DNA of 64,000 bases from Phascolomyces articulosus. Taxonomy: Eukaryota > Mucoromycota > Mucoromycetes > Mucorales > Lichtheimiaceae. Both the position numbers and the translations under genes were made by a program. Shown piece by piece: positions 39,773 through 52,774 of the stretch (positions within the stretch are counted from its first letter, which is position 1; each line of letters opens with the position of its first letter). The stretch lies in NCBI GenBank assembly GCA_025677815.1, contig JAIXMP010000004.1, positions 1,426,001 to 1,490,000 of the forward strand. The letters are read 5' to 3'. Under the pieces are notes generated by a model. It was not told the origin of the DNA, did no database searches, and was given only the letters and a program-made list of their open reading frames with translations.

Positions 39773-42664
39773 AACTTTACTGTTGAGGAGATCCGTGGTT
39801 TGATGGTAAGCTTTCTTTTGAAGGAACTTTTACATAATGCTGTTGTCTGGGGGGAAGAAACGATTTTTTTTTATATATATTATGCAAAAGTTACTAATAA
39901 TTCTCTTTCCAACACTTTATTGTTATTATGAAATTTAATAGGACAAAGTTACCAATGTCCGTAACATGTCTGTCATTGCTCACGTCGATCACGGCAAATC
40001 TACTTTGACCGATTCTTTGGTCTCGAAGGCTGGTATTATCTCTGCCGGTCGTGCTGGTGAAACCCGTTTCATGGATACCCGTAAGGATGAACAAGAACGT
40101 GGTATTACCATCAAGTCTACCGCTATTTCCATGTATTTCGCTTTGGAAAACGCTGAAGATGTGAAGGAAATCAAGGGTCAAAAGACTGAAGGTATGGGTT
40201 TATTTTTTCAACATTCTGCATATATGATACGAAAAAGATGCAATAAAGGCGAGAAACATAAAGAGTATATGTATATATCGAAAAAAATATTTACCAACCT
40301 TTTTCATTATTTAAAATGATATTCTGTTAGGCCATGATTTCTTGATTAACTTGATCGATTCACCCGGTCACGTTGATTTCTCTTCTGAAGTTACTGCTGC
40401 TCTTCGTGTCACTGATGGTGCTCTTGTCGTCGTCGATTGTATTGAAGGTGTTTGTGTCCAAACCGAAACCGTCTTGCGTCAAGCTTTGGGTGAACGTATC
40501 AAGCCTGTTATTGTTATTAACAAGATTGATCGTGCTTTGCTTGAATTGCAATTAGACAAGGAAGAATTGTACAACGTATGTGTTTTTTTATTTAGCGTAT
40601 TATTTCATTCGTTTCATGTAAAAATAATAGATGGATTATTAATGGATATATTCATTGTTTTAGGCATTTGCTCGTACCATCGAATCCGTCAACGTCATCA
40701 TTGCCACCTACTTTGATGAAGCTCTTGGCGATGTCCAAGTCTATCCCGATAAGGGTACTGTTGCTTTCGCTTCCGGTCTTCACGGTTGGGGTTTCACTCT
40801 TCGTCAATTCGCCGTCCGTTACTCCAAGAAGTTCGGTGTTGACAAGGAAAAGATGATGCAACGTTTGTGGGGTGAAAACTATTTCAACCCTAAGACCAAG
40901 AAGTGGTCTACCAAGGAAACCGATGCCAGTGGCAAGCCTTTGGATCGTGCTTTCAACATGTTCGTCTTGGATCCTATCTACAAGATTTTTGATTCCATTA
41001 TGAACTTCAAGAAGGAACAAATTCCTGTCCTTTTGGAAAAGCTCGAAATTCACTTGAAGAACGAAGAAAAGGAATTAGAGGGCAAGCAATTGCTCAAGGT
41101 TGTCATGCGCAAGTTCTTGCCTGCTGGTGATGCTCTCTTGGAAATGATCTGTATTCACTTGCCTTCCCCTGTCACTGCTCAAAAGTACCGTGTCGTCAAC
41201 TTGTACGAAGGTCCTTCTGATGATGAATGTGCTCAAGGTATCCGTGACTGTGACCCCAACGGTCCTTTGATGATGTACGTCTCCAAGATGGTTCCTACCT
41301 CCGATAAGGGTCGTTTCTACGCTTTCGGTCGTGTCTTCTCCGGTACCATCCGTGCTGGTCTTAAGGTCCGTATCCAAGGTCCTAACTACCAACCTGGTTC
41401 CAAGACTGATTTGGCTGTCAAGTCTATCCAACGTACTGTTCTTATGATGGGTCGTAACACTGAAGCCATTGATGACTGTCCCGCTGGTAACATTATTGGT
41501 TTGGTCGGTGTCGATCAATTCTTGGTCAAGTCTGGTACTATCACTACCTCTGAAGTTGCTCACAACATGAAGGTCATGAAATTCTCTGTCTCCCCTGTCG
41601 TGCAAGTTGCTGTCGAAGTCAAGAATGCCAACGATTTGCCCAAGCTTGTCGAAGGTTTGAAGCGTCTTTCCAAGTCCGATCCTTGTGTCTTGACTTACAC
41701 CTCTGATTCTGGTGAACACATTGTTGCCGGTGCTGGTGAACTTCATTTGGAAATTATTTTGAAGGATTTGGAAGAAGATCATGCTCAAGTTCCTATTCGC
41801 ACTGGTGACCCTGTCGTCCAATACCGTGAAACTGTCACTGCTGAATCTTCCATGGACTGTTTGTCCAAATCTCCCAACAAGCACAACCGTGTTTTCATGC
41901 GTGCTATGCCATTGGATGATGAATTGTCCAACGATATCGAAAGTGCCAAGATTGGTCCCAAGGACGATTTCAAGGCTCGTGCTCGTATTTTGGCTGACAA
42001 GTACAACTGGGATGTCACTGAAGCTCGTAAGATTTGGTGTTTCGGTCCTGACGCTACCGGTCCTAACCTTGTTGTTGATGTCACCAAGGCTGTCCAATAC
42101 TTGAACGAAATCAAGGATTCTTGTGTTGCTGCTTTCCAATGGGCTACCAAGGAAGGTCCTTTGGCCGAAGAAAACTTGCGTGGTTGTCGATTCAACATTT
42201 TGGACGTTGTTCTTCATGCTGATGCTATTCACAGAGGTGGTGGTCAAATCATCCCCACTTTCCGTCGTGTCGTCTATGCTTCCATGTTGACTGCTCAACC
42301 TGGTATCCAAGAACCCGTCTATTTGGTCGAAATTCAATGTCCCGATTCTGCTATGGGTGGTATTTACTCTGTTCTTAACCGTCGTCGTGGTATGGTCTTC
42401 TCTGAAGAACAACGTCCTGGTACCCCCATGATGAACATCAAGGCTTACATGCCTGTCAACGAATCTTTCGGTTTCACCGCTGATTTGCGTGCTGCTACTG
42501 CTGGTCAGGCTTTCCCTCAAGCTGTCTTTGATCACTGGCAAGCTATGACTGGTAACCCCTTGGAAGAAGGTAACAAGGTCTATGATATCATTCGTACCGT
42601 TCGTAAGAGAAAGGGTCTTGTTGAAGATATTCCTGGTCTTGACAAGTACTATGATAAGTTGTAA
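39773..42664 (+). CDS. EFT1: Translation elongation factor 2 (eEF2)
   Basis: Certain exons: 39773-39805, 39942-40191, 40331-40575 and 40664-42664, in frame, 842 residues plus the initiator. The protein begins [11 protein letters not shown]..., so only the Met (or Met-Val) lies in an upstream mini-exon I could not place with confidence; ATG followed directly by GTAAGAG at 39238-39240 is one candidate. G-domain motifs are present: [10 protein letters not shown] (P-loop), [10 protein letters not shown] (switch I), DSPGHVDF and NKID. The C-terminal part has [16 protein letters not shown], containing the histidine that is modified to diphthamide. eEF2 moves tRNA and mRNA through the ribosome. Codon choice is extremely biased (GGT, GTC, TTG, AAG), unlike its neighbours, as expected for very high expression. 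The symbol follows yeast usage. Confidence 0.95.
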
Positions 42665-43380
42665 AAATGTTAAAAAACATAGCACCACATTACCAAATCT
42701 TTTCCCCCTTTAAAAAATTCGTTACATATCATTCCATCCGTTTTTAAAAGAGTTCATCTCTTTTGTTTAAATTTTTTTGTATACATATAACTTTCTCATT
42801 TCCTTTAACATTTTTATTCTCTTTTCTCTTTTTCCCATGAATGCATTTTTTTTTCTTTCTTTTTTCACGTTTGATATTTATATAAAACCACCCATCAGTG
42901 ATTTCTATTTTACATATAAAAGGGCTAGATAAATACATATAATTAGATAGATTTTTTTTATAATATAAAAATAAAATGGTTTTCTTTTCCTTGTTGCCCT
43001 ATAAAATCGACTTCTGTTACAAATATTCTAATCTTTCTGTGCCAACCATAATCGTTCAAGCTATTTTATATAGCATTTTTGACCTCAAGGTTCATTTTTG
43101 ACCTCTTAATGCAAGAACTTCCTACCTTAATTGGCGGAACAGTGCTTTGAAAGCACCAGTAAAGGTCTCATACCCTGATAGAGAAATTGTGTTTATTCAA
43201 ATAAAGAAATTCTACATCTATGACATGAGGGTAAAATGATATATGAGTATATATATAAAAGAGAAAGGGTTGGGTATCATTTATTGCTCATAATGAATGA
43301 AATACGTTTGGATAGGAATTAGAACGTGTCTTATCAATAATCAATACAAAGGTTAATGCATCTAATATTTCCCTACCATT
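42665..43380. other. eEF2 3' flank, no gene
   Basis: T-rich 3' flank with several possible polyadenylation signals (AATAAAATGG near 42971). A short hairpin-forming sequence GTGCTTTGAAAGCAC lies at about 43143-43157. Nothing coding is supported. Confidence 0.4.
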
Positions 43381-43960
43381 CTCTTAGAATTCTTGGTCTA
43401 TCATAATTTTATATTTCTTGGATGCATTGAATACATTGTACAATGACGGTATTGCCGTACCAAGTATATCGATTTCACCCACACTTCTCGGTAAATCTAC
43501 ACGATAGAGTCTAGAAAAATATACTTGGCTTCACTATCAAGGAATTTGGCATGAAATGTTACAGTTTTACCCACATTGCGAAGAAGTAAGATATGATTGA
43601 GCATAATAGTAACAGCGTATAAGTATAGTTATTATTATTATTAATAATATACTTTGAGTTATTTGAATTAGTTCATGACCAAATTGTTCTACTCCTTGCC
43701 TCGATTAGATCATACCCATCTTTCTACCAGCAACAATAGTCACACGCTTTTGGACCTCCAATTCTGCTTATTGTTGCTTTTCTTTTAGTAACTTGGATGA
43801 TTGGGACAGATGTATGCTTTTACTTCGATTATATAACTTTCTAGGCTTTAATTTACTCCAGGGCAATTGACAACGCTGTTAAAGCATTGATCAAGGTCAA
43901 TCAGGAACTTGTTAAAAGAGTCTGATGTAATCCACTTTGATTTTATAAAATAAAAAGTTC
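43381..43960 (-). pseudogene. Possible decayed gene of unknown identity
   Basis: On the minus strand several protein-like stretches follow one another in changing frames: RKLYNRSKSIHLSQSSKLLK then EKQQ, a stop, AELEVQKRVTIVAGRKMGMI; then LRNVGKTVTFHAKFLDSEAK; then LYRVDLPRSVGEIDILGTAI ending SLYNVFNASKKYKIMIDQEF. The composition is far less AT-driven than the surrounding intergenic DNA, but stops and frame changes interrupt it and no start or splice structure is clear. I do not recognise the family. An intron-rich living gene is less likely, since one stop lies within an otherwise continuous stretch. Confidence 0.4.
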
Positions 43961-44562
43961 GTTCTTGGGTCAAATTTTGCATTCGTCTTAGTTGAAGTTC
44001 CTTCTAAATAAATACACTCAACCAATGATATTTTCTAATACGAAAAAAGCATATATAAAGCACTGGTATGTACCAATTCCCCAAAAGAATGTTTGTTGAT
44101 AAAGAAACAAATGAGTTGTGATAGTACGCATTATCGTTTATTATCAATCAGAATAAATGATAAAAAAAAGTTCATTTTGCTTTCAAATCAGAATAAAAAT
44201 GGGGATTTTGTTTTCATTTTTATTTTTTCTCAAATAAAAGTGTATGGTAATAATAAAAAAACTATACACAGATATATGAGTAAAGATGGAGGAGGAAAAA
44301 GAGGAATCAATATAAAAAAAGAGAGGTTTGAGAAGAAGGGAGGGGGGGAATAAGAAAGAAAACACAAGGAGGGAGAAGATAGTCGTAATAGTAATAAATA
44401 TAAAAATATATCAAGTAAAAAGAAAAAAAGGATGAAAATAATTAATTTAGAGAGAAAAAAGTGATTTGTTGGATGGAGAAATGCATGAAAAGGAAGAAGG
44501 CTTGAAAATAGATATGGAGAGGAGGAAGGATAAGATTGGGAAGAAAGACGTGCGTTTATTTT

Positions 44563-47500
44563 CTAACGTGAACCAGCAGCAGTAGTAGCAGCAACGGTGG
44601 TAGCAGTGGAAGTAGTAGTAGTGGTAGTAATAGTAGAAGTATTAGTTGTAGAGGGTAATGGAGTAGATGGTGATAAACCATTGGTGTTCCCGTTAATAAG
44701 TGGAGGTGGTGACTGTATGCATTCAACAGGGGAGGAGGATAAATCTTTTTGAAGTACAACTGGCTCTGCCGGTGATGGTTTCTTGGATGTATTAATTGCT
44801 GCTGGTGACGAGTGTTGTCGTGTGGGCATGGATGGGAAAGAATCATCTGGAACACGCATTTTCTTGAGTTTCATCACAACTTCGCACTTTCTCAAAATAT
44901 CGCGTGCACTGGCTTCCATATCATCTTCACCATAGGATAAACTTTGTAATGGCATGACAATATCTTCGGGGACCTGTGATTACATTTATATATAATACTA
45001 TTAAAATCAAGTCTTTTCATCCAATATTATAAAAAAAAACATAGTACTTACGGTGCAAAATTCTTCATGATATTCAAGTAAAAGATCGACGGCTTCAATC
45101 GAAGCAAATGAATCATCCTTGACAGGGTCTTTTCCTTTGTTGTACAGTATATTCGGTGCTAATACAGTTGCAATATTATGCAATGTCATTTTGCTTCCAG
45201 AGCTTTCACCAATTTGTGCAAAGGTAGCTACCCATCTTAAGAATAAAAATAAAACTTCGAGGGTATCTCGATTGGGTTTTGGCAATAAACAGCATGCTAG
45301 ATGAAGAGCCCGCTTCTTATCTTCTGCTGATTTAAGTCCTAATAGAAGAAATGATCATTTTGGTTAGATGTTGATAATAATAAAAGAACCTATTTCAGTA
45401 GATAAAAAAAACTTACTTTGTACAGTCGTAAATAACTTATGAAGCTTAAAGGTAAGTAGAGGTTCGGGTAATTCACGTAAGAATTTTTTGGTTAATGCAG
45501 CTACTTGGATAGGTCCTTCATTCGACAATTGTACATTGGCTGGATTGGTGTCAATTTCTTCACTGACTTCTTTCAATCGACGAATATTTCCATTCTTACG
45601 GAAAATGCCTTCCACAGACATATCTATCAAAAGTAAATCACAACGATTAATTTCTCTTGCCCTTCCTTTTCACATAATATATATATTATCAAAAACCTAC
45701 CCATTTGTCGCATAGCAGCAATACTATCATCAATAAATGTTGGAATACGAATACGACTGGGACCTGCTCCTAAATTGGAATCGGTGCCACTTTTTTCCAC
45801 AAGCACATCCAAAGGGACCCCGAATGTTCCTTCTATATAAAAAAAAATGAACACATGATGATAAGGATCTACTCTTCTCTTTTTGAGTAGAAAATATAAC
45901 AAATTAACTTACCTTTGAGTTTTTTATTGCCTCCCGTCCTGAGACTGGTCACAAATTTACCCCATAAAGTTGGATTTTTCTTGTCATCAATCAAATCAGC
46001 TAACTCTTCCAAAGTGAAATGATCCTTTAACAATTCTTCCAAGTAAAGCACGGCAATATGTTTGACCATGAAATGATTGAGTGCACTTAATTCGGCAAGA
46101 TAGGTGAATTTTCCAATAGGTTTGATCTTTTCATAACTTTGTGTACGTGTTCGTGTAGCAGTTGTATGAGGAAGATGATCCACAATCGGTTGTTGAGGTG
46201 CTACAATGCCATTCGCAGGTTTCTCCGAAACCGGGGATGATGTCGTTGTTTCCGTTGTCGTTAGGGTTCTTCCCACGTTTAATGCACCACATTCGTCGGA
46301 TGTAGGTGTTGTTGTTGATGCCGCGGCAAGTGTGGTGTCACCATCCGTAGTTGTCGTAGTGGTGGATCCATTAGCAATTAATGCACTGGTTGGACTTGGC
46401 GTCTCCATTAATGTCGATCGTTTCGCCACACGATTCGAGTCGGTCATCTTTCGCTTCATATGGGTGGATTTCATTCGTTTGATATCACCTAAATTGATTT
46501 TTTCCTGTACCTTTTCTCCTTCACTATGTGATTTAGTCCGGGATTCATGTGTTAATTTGCCTGGCGGAGTATTTCCAAGAATCGGGTCCTGCGCGGATTT
46601 GTTGTTTGTCGCGTCCACTATTATTTCGATATTGTCAATTAATTCATTCAATAATTAGCATTCTTTCACTCTCTAAATCCCCCAAACAACAATATATACC
46701 CATCTTCTTACCCCCCCCAAATCAAAATCACCCAACAAGTAAAAAAAATAAAATATTTCTTTTTGTAGTACCTGACACATTAAGCAAGATATATAATCGT
46801 CGATGGGAGTAGCGTAACAGAAATGAAAATTGTTGTAGCTGGGAAATGTGTTCAAAACCTTGTTCAAAACCAGAGGTGGCATTACCACAATGACTACAAA
46901 GAAGAAGAGCATCTTTGGGATCCCAATAAGCTTTTTTGTATTCGTCACGTAGAGGTAGACAACATTTTGAACAAGCAAAACATTTATCATGCCAACGTCT
47001 GTGGTCGAGGCTGAAACATTCGTCATCGCACGTCTTTTGGCAGAAATGGCATGCATCTGACGTCAATGGGGAGTCAAGATCGGCAGAGGTATATCGTTGT
47101 TTATTGGCAGATTCAACCAATTGGCTTAAAAAGCGACTAATGGCAGATGACTTTTCTTGCTTTGTTTCCTATAAATATAAATAATTGTTATTTTTAATTT
47201 GTTGAATAAACGTTTGTTGGTTGTTATTGAATTATATATGAATCCTAATCAGATGAGCTTGGGGTAGTGATACTGCTGATGTACACCGTATGACACTCTT
47301 TTTCTTTTCTTGCTGCTTTTTTTTTCTCTTTCTTTTTTTCTATCGATATATAGACACACTCACACACATAACTCTATATATATCTCACCCACACAATGGG
47401 GGGTTATTTATTTTTGTAAAACTTACCAATCGTAGAGCACCTGTAAGACTGATACGAATCAATACTTTTAAATAATGGGCTAGACCAGTGACCAGAGAAA

Positions 47501-49261
47501 GTAATTCTTCAGTAATTCCCATACGACGAAGACCTGTCTCTTGGGTTTGTGATAACAGGGAAAAAAAGTTAATGATCTTCTTGCACAATAGTCTGGACTC
47601 CCTTTCGTGATGTAACTCCGCATTGGGTTGAGCATGATATTGTGACACCAAATCATCAATGGCTCCAAACAATACTTCTACATGCGTCACAAAATAATCT
47701 GCCATTCTTAATCCTTCCAAATAATTGCCTCCAGAAACATGAAGTAACATGTCGGATATACAAGCTGCCGCTGATTCTATATATCATCATCAACCATACA
47801 TTATCATAAGGATGTGAATCGTTTGGATTCTTGCGTGGAAACTTTTTCTCCAGAGAGAAAAAAAACCACATGTCATTATATTTTTTTTTTTTGTGTCTTG
47901 TGTCTTTTGTCTTTTTTTTCGTTACCTTCAAAAGCAGAAAGAACTGTCCAAATTCGGTATACTTTGTCCTCCATGGCCACCTGAGCTTCTCGTAATTCAT
48001 CCATTGTCATCTTGGAAACATCTATGCATTATTATGAGAATCATAGTGTATATGGTATATTGATATTATAAAGAAGAATAAAAGAGGGAGGGAGAGAGGG
48101 AGGGAGAGAGAAAAAGAATTTTATGCATTAATTGAATTAATATAAAATAATGAAAATATATACCTTGATCTTGTTGATGAACTATTTCTTTATCATTATT
48201 TGAATCATCGGTCGATTGAGCAACTTTAACGTTCCAGAACTAAATAAAATGAATCATATTGTTCAGATTAAGGGGAGGATAAGAAAAGTGTGTATGGATA
48301 GGATGGAGAAAAGTAGAGAGAAGGGAGAAAAAATAACAAGACAATTTTTCATTTTTCAACTCTTTTCCCCCTTTTTTCACGCATCCGCACAATAATAATG
48401 ATAATAAACAGAAATGCAGCAGCGAAAGAACAATAGAATTGTTGCATGGCTTGCATAAATAATAATAATCGTAGTAATAAAAATGTTTACCTTATGGATC
48501 ATATAACATTCAGGATGCCAGTGTTCATCGATGTTGTTTCGATTGATTTCCACAAATTGTTTTAAAATGGCTGTTTTACAACCAGAACATTTGATAGCAA
48601 ACTTGACCGAGTAATGATAATGACAATACACGTTGTTTTCATGTTCATAATAAGAATCGGAAGGCCCAAGCACCACAGAACAAGCATGACAGCAAAAATG
48701 TTCCAAATGAAATTTTTTGCCTACAGCCGTAATGTAAGGCCCTCGTAAAGCTTCCCCACAACTTTCACACACTAGATTCAATCGTCGAAAATAATCGCGT
48801 TCACATAATGGTTTTTGTATACCGTTGTCATTAATGGGAAAAAAACGTGAAGCCACTGGTTTGTTGCAATCCTAATGATATATATATAAATAGATTTATA
48901 TGAATTGTAAAAAAAAAAAAGGGGGAGAGGAAAACAGTCAATGAAGTTGGGGGAATATAAAAAAAATAGATCAGTTCCCAATTCACCCAATGAAGAAGAT
49001 AAAAAATAACTTGAAAAGTGTCAAGTATGTTTTTGGTTGAAACGAGAAAAAAAAAGACTTTTTTTTAAAAAAAATACATAAACGTACAAGACAACTAAAG
49101 CAACTCCAATGAAACATGCCATCAAGAGCACGTACGAATTCTCCATCGAGAGGTTGATGACATGCTGTACAAGTAATACCAGATGGGGTAGTAGTTGGTG
49201 ATGGTGCCGATTGTAACTGATCACATTGGGCGCTGTCGGATGAGCAGTCGCGCGGCGTCAT
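44563..49261 (-). CDS. LRG1: LIM-domain Rho GTPase-activating protein (Lrg1-like)
   Basis: Eleven exons (49261-49088, 48871-48491, 48239-48164, 48021-47926, 47776-47427, 47168-46772, 46617-45913, 45832-45701, 45623-45417, 45338-45052, 44973-44563) join in frame to 1071 residues. N-terminal LIM domains: CTACHQPL...HWSCFSCLDC; CESCGEAL...HLEHFCCHAC; then CSGCKTAI...HWHPECY. A helical region follows, then another LIM (CHFCQKTC...WHDKCFACSKC). The RhoGAP domain holds FGVPLDVLVEK, SVEGIFRKNGNIRRL with the arginine finger, and KKFLRELPEPLLTFKLHKLF. The linker and tail are Ser/Thr-rich; the tail ends in a Thr/Ala tract. LIM-plus-RhoGAP is the fungal Lrg1 layout, which in yeast switches off Rho1 in cell-wall control. 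Substrate GTPase is inferred from family. Confidence 0.9.
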
Positions 49262-50203
49262 TTAGATAAAAAGGTTCAATGGTGATAATATTTTTTTCAA
49301 TGAGGTGTTGATATATAAAGAAGAAGAAGAAGAAGGGAGTTGATAGAGAGAGAGAAAGAAAAGGAAGAAGGAAAAGGGATAATAAGCAAGAAGAATAATA
49401 ATAAAGCTTTTTGGAACACAAAAGGTACAAGTTTTTGGTTGCATTTGGATATAAAAATATGTTTAAATCAGGTCCTTTTCTCTCCGCTATTGTTGTTGTT
49501 TCCAAGCAAATGGTAATCTACTTTTTTTTACTTGAATATTTTCTAAGAAACAACTATGCCGAACTCGTTATTATTGCTGTACCATGACCAAATCATTATT
49601 GTCTTTGATCATCCATCATTCATCATTCATATAAACCATATGGAGCTTTGTCTAATTCCTCCTCCTTCTTCCTTTCCCCCCCCCAAAAAAAAGATAAAAA
49701 TAAAAAGGTAATTATAATAAACCAAACCACAAATGGGCAATTCATTTTCTTTTGTTTTTCTTGATGCGCCACAAGGAATTTTAAGGTATAATATGTATCA
49801 TTTCATTTGACAACCTTTTCTTCTATCATATAAAATCATTTTATCATCATAATAGATCATTATTGATGATGAATCGACCAATTCAACAAGTGAGATCATT
49901 ATTATTGTCAACTCTAATTTTTTAAGTCTCCTCCAACTGGTTTTTTTTTTGAGTTGGTTGCACAATTTTTTTATACAGATCGAGAAATTCTTTTCTACCT
50001 ATAAGCTCAAACTCATCCTTTTTTTTTTTGCTGGGTCCACATGTCATTGTGAAAATAACCTTGGTAACCCATCCGTGTAACATCAAATTATATTAATTTT
50101 TTTTATGTCTGTCTGTCTGTTTGTTTGTTTCATTGCCCTGGGTCCCACTCTGCCTTATTATACAACAACAACAAAAGCCTATTCCTATTTACAAAGTTGG
50201 ATC
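49262..50203. other. Promoter side of the LIM-RhoGAP gene; no other gene
   Basis: Contains a GA-rich tract at about 49317-49385 and several T-runs. This is the upstream region of the minus-strand RhoGAP gene and the 3' flank of the Rad17-like gene. No supported coding sequence. Confidence 0.45.
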
Positions 50204-52774
50204 CTACCACCCATCTAATTCTGCAATATCAGTTCCATCCCCAAAGACATCATCGAATTCTTCATCACTGAAATTTTCAATATCATCACCCCAGGTGGAT
50301 GGTTCTGACTCAATTTCGTTTTTGATTTGTAGACCTCGATTCCATAATCCTAAATTAGAAATAATTCAATGAGTATACACCCTTTTTTTTGGTCTTCGCC
50401 TCCATCCCCTCCCCTTTTTCTTTATCCTATAGAAAGAGATACATATATCTTTTTATTATACCTATGGAGGGTTCCTTTTTTCGAGCTGATAATGCTCGAA
50501 AGTTTGGTTTCCAATGATTCGTTAATTTATTAGTGACCACTGGTTTATTACGTGATTGCATAATACCTCGCATGGCCAATAATAATTGATATTGGGATGG
50601 TGCTGTTTCCTATATATATAAATATATATTACACACATAGGCACACAGGTAGAAGATATTAGCGTTTGAATCAGCCCAGTTACCAAATACATACAAAAAA
50701 ACATTCGATGTATAACATATCTTACCATCCAATTTTCTTTCGATATCATTGTATCAGCCAAACTAATCCAATCTAATGCTTTTGTACATGCTTCTAAATC
50801 ATCTTGAAAAAACCGAATCATATTCTCATGAAGATAAGCTAAGAATAAACTGGAATCAACAGGTAACAACTCCATGATTTTCTCCGGTGATGATTCCAAT
50901 TGGCCTCGTGGATCACCTATGAAAGAAAGAAATAGTGTATCAATGTTTTCCCCCCTTCATTATCCGTTTCTAATTCTTTTTTTTTTTACTTACGTTTTGC
51001 AAATAGAACTTTTCCTAATGCATGAAATAAATCCAGTGGTGCTCCTCTATATATTTATAATTACTTTCATGAGTATCACCGATAAAAAACAAGTTTTTTA
51101 TTTTTATCGAAAAAAAAAGATATACCTTTCTTGTGCTTGAGCTAATACTTGTTTTTCATTGTAATTCTTACGATGAATATCGTCATCATTATCAAAATCC
51201 AATTCTCGTTTTCGCTTCATTGGTACTTGGGTGGGTTGGCGTGAAGGGGGTATACAGTAAAATTGAAGCATATTGATAGCATTTCGAATGTCACCACGAG
51301 AAAGTTCTCCAATTTGAGTTAGTTGATCTTTGGAAAGTTTGTGACCAGTACGACGATACTCATTTTCTTGAATCATCGTTAAACTTTTTTCAATTCGTTT
51401 TTGTGTGATCGGATTCAGTCTGTCAGAATCAATAGAAATATATTAATGCCTGGTTCCTTTTTATACATTGGAAATAAAGTAGTAAAATAGCGTTCACTGT
51501 TGCAAAAAGAAGAGATACTGACTCAATCACTGTGCATTTTGGATTATCCACAAGAGAAGGGGATAAAACATCTCGAACATTGGTAAGTCGTGTTTCGCTA
51601 TACTGTTTCCATTTCGTTGAATCATTTTGCATCCATGCTTCACTCACAATGATCACGAGTAAAAAGGGCGGGGTATCATTGATACATGCTTCAATAAGTT
51701 CATGAAATCGTGATTTGACGGCATCTGACGTCAGATCAGGAATGTCATCTAGTAATATAATTCGTCGTTGTCGTTGTTGTCCAGTGTATTGGTTCATGTC
51801 TACTGTATCCGGATCATAAAGAGGTTGAAGTTGTGTTGCACGTTGTAAAAAGTTCTCGAATTTTTTCATGGTGGATTGATATTCTACTAATAATAATGTG
51901 CGTGTGTGTGTGAGAGAGAAAGAATTACTTGCTCCCCTTCCTTCTTTATTTATTTTTTCCTTCTCTCCCTATTTTCTTCTGCTTCTTTTTTTCTCTCTCT
52001 ATCCTATGTATGCTATAGATATTCTTCGTCTCCTCTATACTTCTTTTATTATTAGCTTACCTTGACTAGCATCCCAAGCTTCTTGATGTGTTGGCTTCCA
52101 TTCAACAAGGGTATAATTGTATGCTTTTGCAATTGTTCGTATGGTAGTACTTTTCCCTGATCCTGCGGGTCCATTCAATATAAGACACTAAAGAAACCAC
52201 CCGCGTAGATATTAAGGTGGCTGTTCTTCCTACATACACGCTTATATATATACTATATTCATAGATTGGTTAGTGAACTTACTTTACATTGACCTGGTAT
52301 TCTACCAATGGCTGATGATTGTATACACGTTTTTATTTCATTTAGTTTGGCTGGACGTAGAGCCAAGTCATTCTAAAAGGAAAAAGTTTGATTGAGTGGG
52401 AGACTTCAGGAACCAAAACCTACGATCCCTCCAATTTAATTAAGATTCCTTTCTAACCTCATCTGTCGGTGCATATTTATCGACCCAAAGTTGATCTATT
52501 CATAAAATAAAAAAAATAGATCCATTCATGAGAATTTTTAATGCTACTGCGTAAATTCTCGTGTTCTCATTCACCTGTACATGTTGAATCAATATCCATT
52601 CGTCGAGCAGCTGTTACTGCCGGTCTGGGAGAAGGTGTCCTTCTTTCTTTACGTTGTGTTGGATAAGGAGGAAGTACGAATTGCTAAATAAAATAGGGAT
52701 CTCCATGAGTATTTATTAATGTTTTTTTTTCGATCGTTGGTATTCTAGATCCATACATCATAAAAGGGGTCCAT
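50204..52774 (-). CDS. RAD17: Rad17/Rad24-type checkpoint clamp loader
   Basis: About eleven exons. The first is short: ATG at 52774 encodes MDPFYD and ends at 52757. It is followed by 52683-52575, 52495-52458, 52372-52283, 52187-52061, 51886 to about 51524, and further exons to the stop at 50206-50204. Key motifs: LWVDKYAPTDE (the family's entry motif), NGPAGSGKSTTIRT (Walker A), ILLDDIPDL (Walker B), LSRGDIRNAINMLQFYC (sensor 2-like region) and GAPLDLFHALGKVLF, which is diagnostic for Rad17/Rad24 rather than RFC1. The C-terminus is acidic (WGDDIENFSDEEFDDVFGDG), as in other Rad17 proteins. With RFC2-5 it loads the 9-1-1 clamp at damaged DNA and starts the checkpoint. Exon ends near 51420-51530 use a weak GTCAGT donor. 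Confidence 0.88.

Noticed and set aside
41075..42688. Long antisense ORF opposite eEF2 as a gene
   Set aside because: It mirrors the codon-biased sense gene, with Ser/Thr/Asp-rich meaningless composition; no domain and no independent promoter seen.
47290..47475. Plus-strand Phe-rich ORF within the RhoGAP locus
   Set aside because: Lies in a T-rich intron and overlaps an exon of the minus-strand gene.
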